Source: Dehalococcoidia bacterium (GTDB lineage: Bacteria; Chloroflexota; Dehalococcoidia; GIF9; AB-539-J10). Taken from it: a stretch of 15,508 nucleotides of DNA. The DNA is taken from contig JAUVXS010000022.1 in NCBI GenBank assembly GCA_030603485.1, positions 1 through 15,508 on the forward strand, read 5' to 3'. Below are positions 12,892 to 15,508 of the stretch, piece by piece (position 1 is the first letter of the stretch; every line of letters starts with the position of its first letter). A program made the translations under genes and the position numbers. The notes beneath the pieces were generated by a model. The model did no database searches. It was given only the letters and a program-made list of their open reading frames with translations, and was not told the DNA's origin.

Positions 12892-14720
12892 ACAAAGTAG
12901 ACGCGTATCCAAAGACTATACGAGACCTATTGGAAAACGTTAAGTACAAAATTGATTATTATCAGCGGGAGTATAAATGGAAAAAGGATAACATCTCAGC
13001 GATGCTGGAAGATCTGGAGGGCAAGTTCTTACAAAGCTATGAAGAGGGACACGCACGAAACAAAGTGCAGGGGTACCCCCACTATTTCCTCGGTTCGATA
13101 GTAATCAGTCGTAAGAACAACCAGAACTTTGTCATCGACGGGCAGCAGCGGCTTACATCACTAACGCTTCTTCTAATATATCTGAACCATTTACAGAATA
13201 GCAACTCGGATTCTGATAGAGTTGATGTCAATAACTTCATTTATTCGGAGAAGTATGGGCAGAAATCTTTCAATATCGACGTACCGGAGCGCTCCGAGTG
13301 TATCAGAGCTCTTTTTAGCGGCGAGGATTTTCTTGAGGATGGTCAGCCAGAGTCTATACGTAATATTGTTGCACGTTACAAGGATATAGAGCAGCTTTTC
13401 CCAGACACATTGAAAAATAGTACCTTACCATATTTCATAGATTGGCTGATCGATAATGTGGACTTGGTGGAGATTACGGCATATTCAGATGACGACGCCT
13501 ATGCTATCTTTGAAACTATGAACGACCGCGGTTTGAGCTTGAGTCCTACTGAGATGCTTAAGGGCTATCTGCTGTCTAGAATCGACGACCCAGAACTAAA
13601 ACAAAAAGCCAACGACCTCTGGAAAGCACGGTTGTTTCAATTTCTTGAGAGGGAAGAGGTGGAACCCGACTTCTTCAAAGCATGGCTTCGCTCGCAGTAC
13701 GCGGATACCATACGCGATCGCAAGAAAGGTGCCGTCAACAAGGATTTCGAAAGATTAGGCACCAGCTATCATAAATGGGTACGAGATAACCGGGAACGAG
13801 TCGGGTTGAAGACAAGTTCGGATTTCTATGATTTTATCCACAGTCTGTTTGACCACTACAGTGCACATTATCTACGACTTCGCAAAGCATCTGAAGAATT
13901 AACACCTGGCTTGGAATATGTCTACTACAATGCATACAACGACTTCACGTTGCAGGATCCACTAATTTTGGCATCTATCAGACCTGAAGATGACATAGCG
14001 ACCGTGGATAAGAAGATGCGACTAGTAGCCGGCTACATAGATATTTTCATCGCACGCCGTGTAGTAAATTTCCGAACGCTTGGCTATTCCTCAATAGTCT
14101 ACACTATGTTCAACCTCATGAAAGAAATCCGCGGGCTCGATGTTCCAGGTTTAGTCCAATTCCTAAAGAGCAGAGTGGAGGAAATGGAGGAATCTTTCGA
14201 TGGTATAGAGCACCTTTATATGCATCAACAGAATCGTTACCGGATTCATTTCTTGCTAGCACGACTTACCCATCACATAGAGAAAGAGTGCGGGATAGAA
14301 AGCAGTTTCCTAACTTATGTCTTAAGGGATATCAAGAAACCATTTGAAATAGAACATATCTGGGCTGATAAATACGAGCGGCATACAGATGAATTTGCCC
14401 ATCCTTATGAATTTGACCAATATCGTAATCGGGTCGGTGGATTGATATTGCTACCGCGCGGTTTTAATCAAAGTCTCAGTGCTGATACCTACGAAGAGAA
14501 ATTGGATGCATACTTCGGTCAGAACATGCTTGCAAAGACCCTTCATCCCAATTGCTACAAAAACAATCCATCATTTCTAAATTATAAAGAGAGAGCCGGT
14601 TTGCCTTTTAAGCCATATCCCGCGGAGTTTACCAAAACATCTCTGGATGAGCGTCAGAGACTATATCATCGTATCTGTGAGGAGATATGGAGTTCGGAGC
14701 GTTTTGACAGGGAATTATGA
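12888..14720 (+). CDS. DUF262-DUF1524 (GmrSD-like) putative nuclease between hsdS and hsdR
   Basis: The N-terminal DUF262 domain has YQREYKW (25-31), FLGSIV (68-72) and DGQQRLTSL (84-92), the ParB-like NTP-binding/hydrolysis signature. A long helical middle links it to a C-terminal DUF1524 HNH-type domain: EIEHIW (487-492) with His490, then Asn514 in NRVGGLILLP and FNQS about ten residues later. In GmrSD, DUF262 and DUF1524 domains make up a type IV enzyme that cuts glucosylated or otherwise modified phage DNA. Here the gene is wedged inside the type I operon with ATGA overlaps on both sides, so it is made with the Hsd subunits and may cover phages whose modified DNA escapes HsdR. Function is inferred; the active-site residues appear intact. 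Confidence 0.9.
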   Translation: MNKVDAYPKTIRDLLENVKYKIDYYQREYKWKKDNISAMLEDLEGKFLQSYEEGHARNKVQGYPHYFLGSIVISRKNNQNFVIDGQQRLTSLTLLLIYLNHLQNSNSDSDRVDVNNFIYSEKYGQKSFNIDVPERSECIRALFSGEDFLEDGQPESIRNIVARYKDIEQLFPDTLKNSTLPYFIDWLIDNVDLVEITAYSDDDAYAIFETMNDRGLSLSPTEMLKGYLLSRIDDPELKQKANDLWKARLFQFLEREEVEPDFFKAWLRSQYADTIRDRKKGAVNKDFERLGTSYHKWVRDNRERVGLKTSSDFYDFIHSLFDHYSAHYLRLRKASEELTPGLEYVYYNAYNDFTLQDPLILASIRPEDDIATVDKKMRLVAGYIDIFIARRVVNFRTLGYSSIVYTMFNLMKEIRGLDVPGLVQFLKSRVEEMEESFDGIEHLYMHQQNRYRIHFLLARLTHHIEKECGIESSFLTYVLRDIKKPFEIEHIWADKYERHTDEFAHPYEFDQYRNRVGGLILLPRGFNQSLSADTYEEKLDAYFGQNMLAKTLHPNCYKNNPSFLNYKERAGLPFKPYPAEFTKTSLDERQRLYHRICEEIWSSERFDREL

Positions 14721-15508
14721 TGACAACTGTCGCAATAACAGAATCTGTGGTAGAAGAAGCAGCCATTGACTGGTTCAGAGGCTTGGGTTATCAGTATCTG
14801 CCTGGGCCGGATATCGCCTGCGACGGCTCTTATCCTGAGCGGACAAACTACGTTGATGTATTACTGGAGGAACGGTTGCGCTCCGCTCTGGTTGCTCTAA
14901 ACCCAGATATACCAGCCGAGGCATTAGAGGATGCCTTCAGGAAAGTGACCCGTCCTGATAGTCCCAGCCTCATTGTCAATAACCGCCAGTTCCACAAGAT
15001 GCTGACCGAGGGCGTGAATGTGGAATACCACAACGAAGAGGGACGGATTGTCGGTGATAAGGTGTGGTTGGTGGATTTTGCCGACCCAGAGAGTAACGAT
15101 TGGCTAGTGGTCAATCAGTTCACAGTTATTGAAGGGCAGCAGAACCGACGCCCTGACCTGGTCGTTTTTGTTAATGGCTTGCCACTTGCAGTGATAGAGC
15201 TAAAAAACCCCGCTGACGAAAGCGCCACGATAAAGGCAGCCTACAACCAGTTTCAGACCTACAAGATGGATATACCCTCCCTTTTCCCATATGACGAACT
15301 GCTGGTCATTAGCGACGGCACTGAGGCCCGGGTGGGAATGCTGACATCTGGTTTGGAGTGGTTCCTGCCCTGGCGCACTAGCAACGGGATAACTGTTGAA
15401 CAAAAAGGTATCCCAGAACTGGAGGTACTACTTAATGGCATATTCGAAAAGAGTATCTTCCTTGACCTGGTACGCCACTTCATCCTTTTTGAGGTAGACG
15501 GTTCTAAT
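14717..15508 (+). CDS. hsdR: type I restriction endonuclease HsdR, N-terminal part (cut by window end)
   Basis: The visible 264 residues are the nuclease domain of HsdR, the subunit that translocates DNA and cuts it. ESVVEEAAIDWFRGLGY is the standard opening. The PD-(D/E)XK site is RPDLVVFVNGLPLAVIELKN, with Asp147 and E161-x-K163. QFQTYKMDIPSLFPYDELLVISDG follows as in relatives. The superfamily 2 helicase motor lies beyond the window. The ATG at 14717 overlaps the DUF262 stop (ATGA); a second ATG is at 14720. The frame is open to the last base. Confidence 0.95.
   Translation, partial: MMTTVAITESVVEEAAIDWFRGLGYQYLPGPDIACDGSYPERTNYVDVLLEERLRSALVALNPDIPAEALEDAFRKVTRPDSPSLIVNNRQFHKMLTEGVNVEYHNEEGRIVGDKVWLVDFADPESNDWLVVNQFTVIEGQQNRRPDLVVFVNGLPLAVIELKNPADESATIKAAYNQFQTYKMDIPSLFPYDELLVISDGTEARVGMLTSGLEWFLPWRTSNGITVEQKGIPELEVLLNGIFEKSIFLDLVRHFILFEVDGSN

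Noticed and set aside
1..15508. CRISPR arrays or complete insertion sequences
   Set aside because: No regularly spaced repeats and no transposase or integrase frames with intact ends were seen.

Overview
Organism: chromosomal bacterial DNA of moderate G+C with strong AGGAGG-type ribosome sites, consensus sigma-70-like promoters and a SAM-I (S-box) riboswitch. This fits a Gram-positive-type lineage (Bacillota) or Chloroflexota better than an enteric proteobacterium; the assignment is an inference from regulatory style only. The window is mostly an accessory (defence-island) region next to a housekeeping S-box operon.

Layout. (1) 1-675, minus strand: a consensus promoter, SAM-I riboswitch, two terminator hairpins, a 96-aa protein of unknown function, and the first six codons of the next gene. 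(2) About 785-3083, plus strand: a stem-rich non-coding stretch, then a 492-aa double nuclease (Cas4/RecB-like plus DEDDy exonuclease, DUF2779) and a 190-aa putative PD-(D/E)XK nuclease. (3) 3084-3520: a tRNA-Lys(TTT) with two stem mismatches, extra copies of its anticodon-arm sequence on both sides, a terminator-like hairpin and a possible IS21-type relic. (4) 3520-3828, minus: a solitary HicB-like antitoxin with its own promoter. (5) 3986-8861, minus: a tightly coupled four-gene cluster made of a DruA (DUF4338) protein, a 102-aa orphan, an 844-aa protein kinase/ORC-like P-loop ATPase fusion and a 360-aa orphan. A DnaQ-like exonuclease lacking its motif II region lies directly upstream (8922-9509) and may be cotranscribed. 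(6) 9816-15508, plus: a type I restriction-modification operon in the order HTH protein, hsdM, hsdS, DUF262-DUF1524 protein, hsdR (cut by the window end). Almost every junction in it is a stop/start overlap.

How it works together: regions 5 and 6 are divergent from a 243-bp intergenic region holding promoters for both directions. The leftward promoter has a perfect 18-bp palindrome between and partly into its -35/-10 elements. The type I system is a recognisable immune module. The DruA / kinase-ATPase / orphan cluster does not match any Druantia layout I know (no DruE-type helicase) and is the best candidate here for an undescribed defence system. Its role in defence is inferred from its location, its domains and its coupled gene order, not shown by the sequence.
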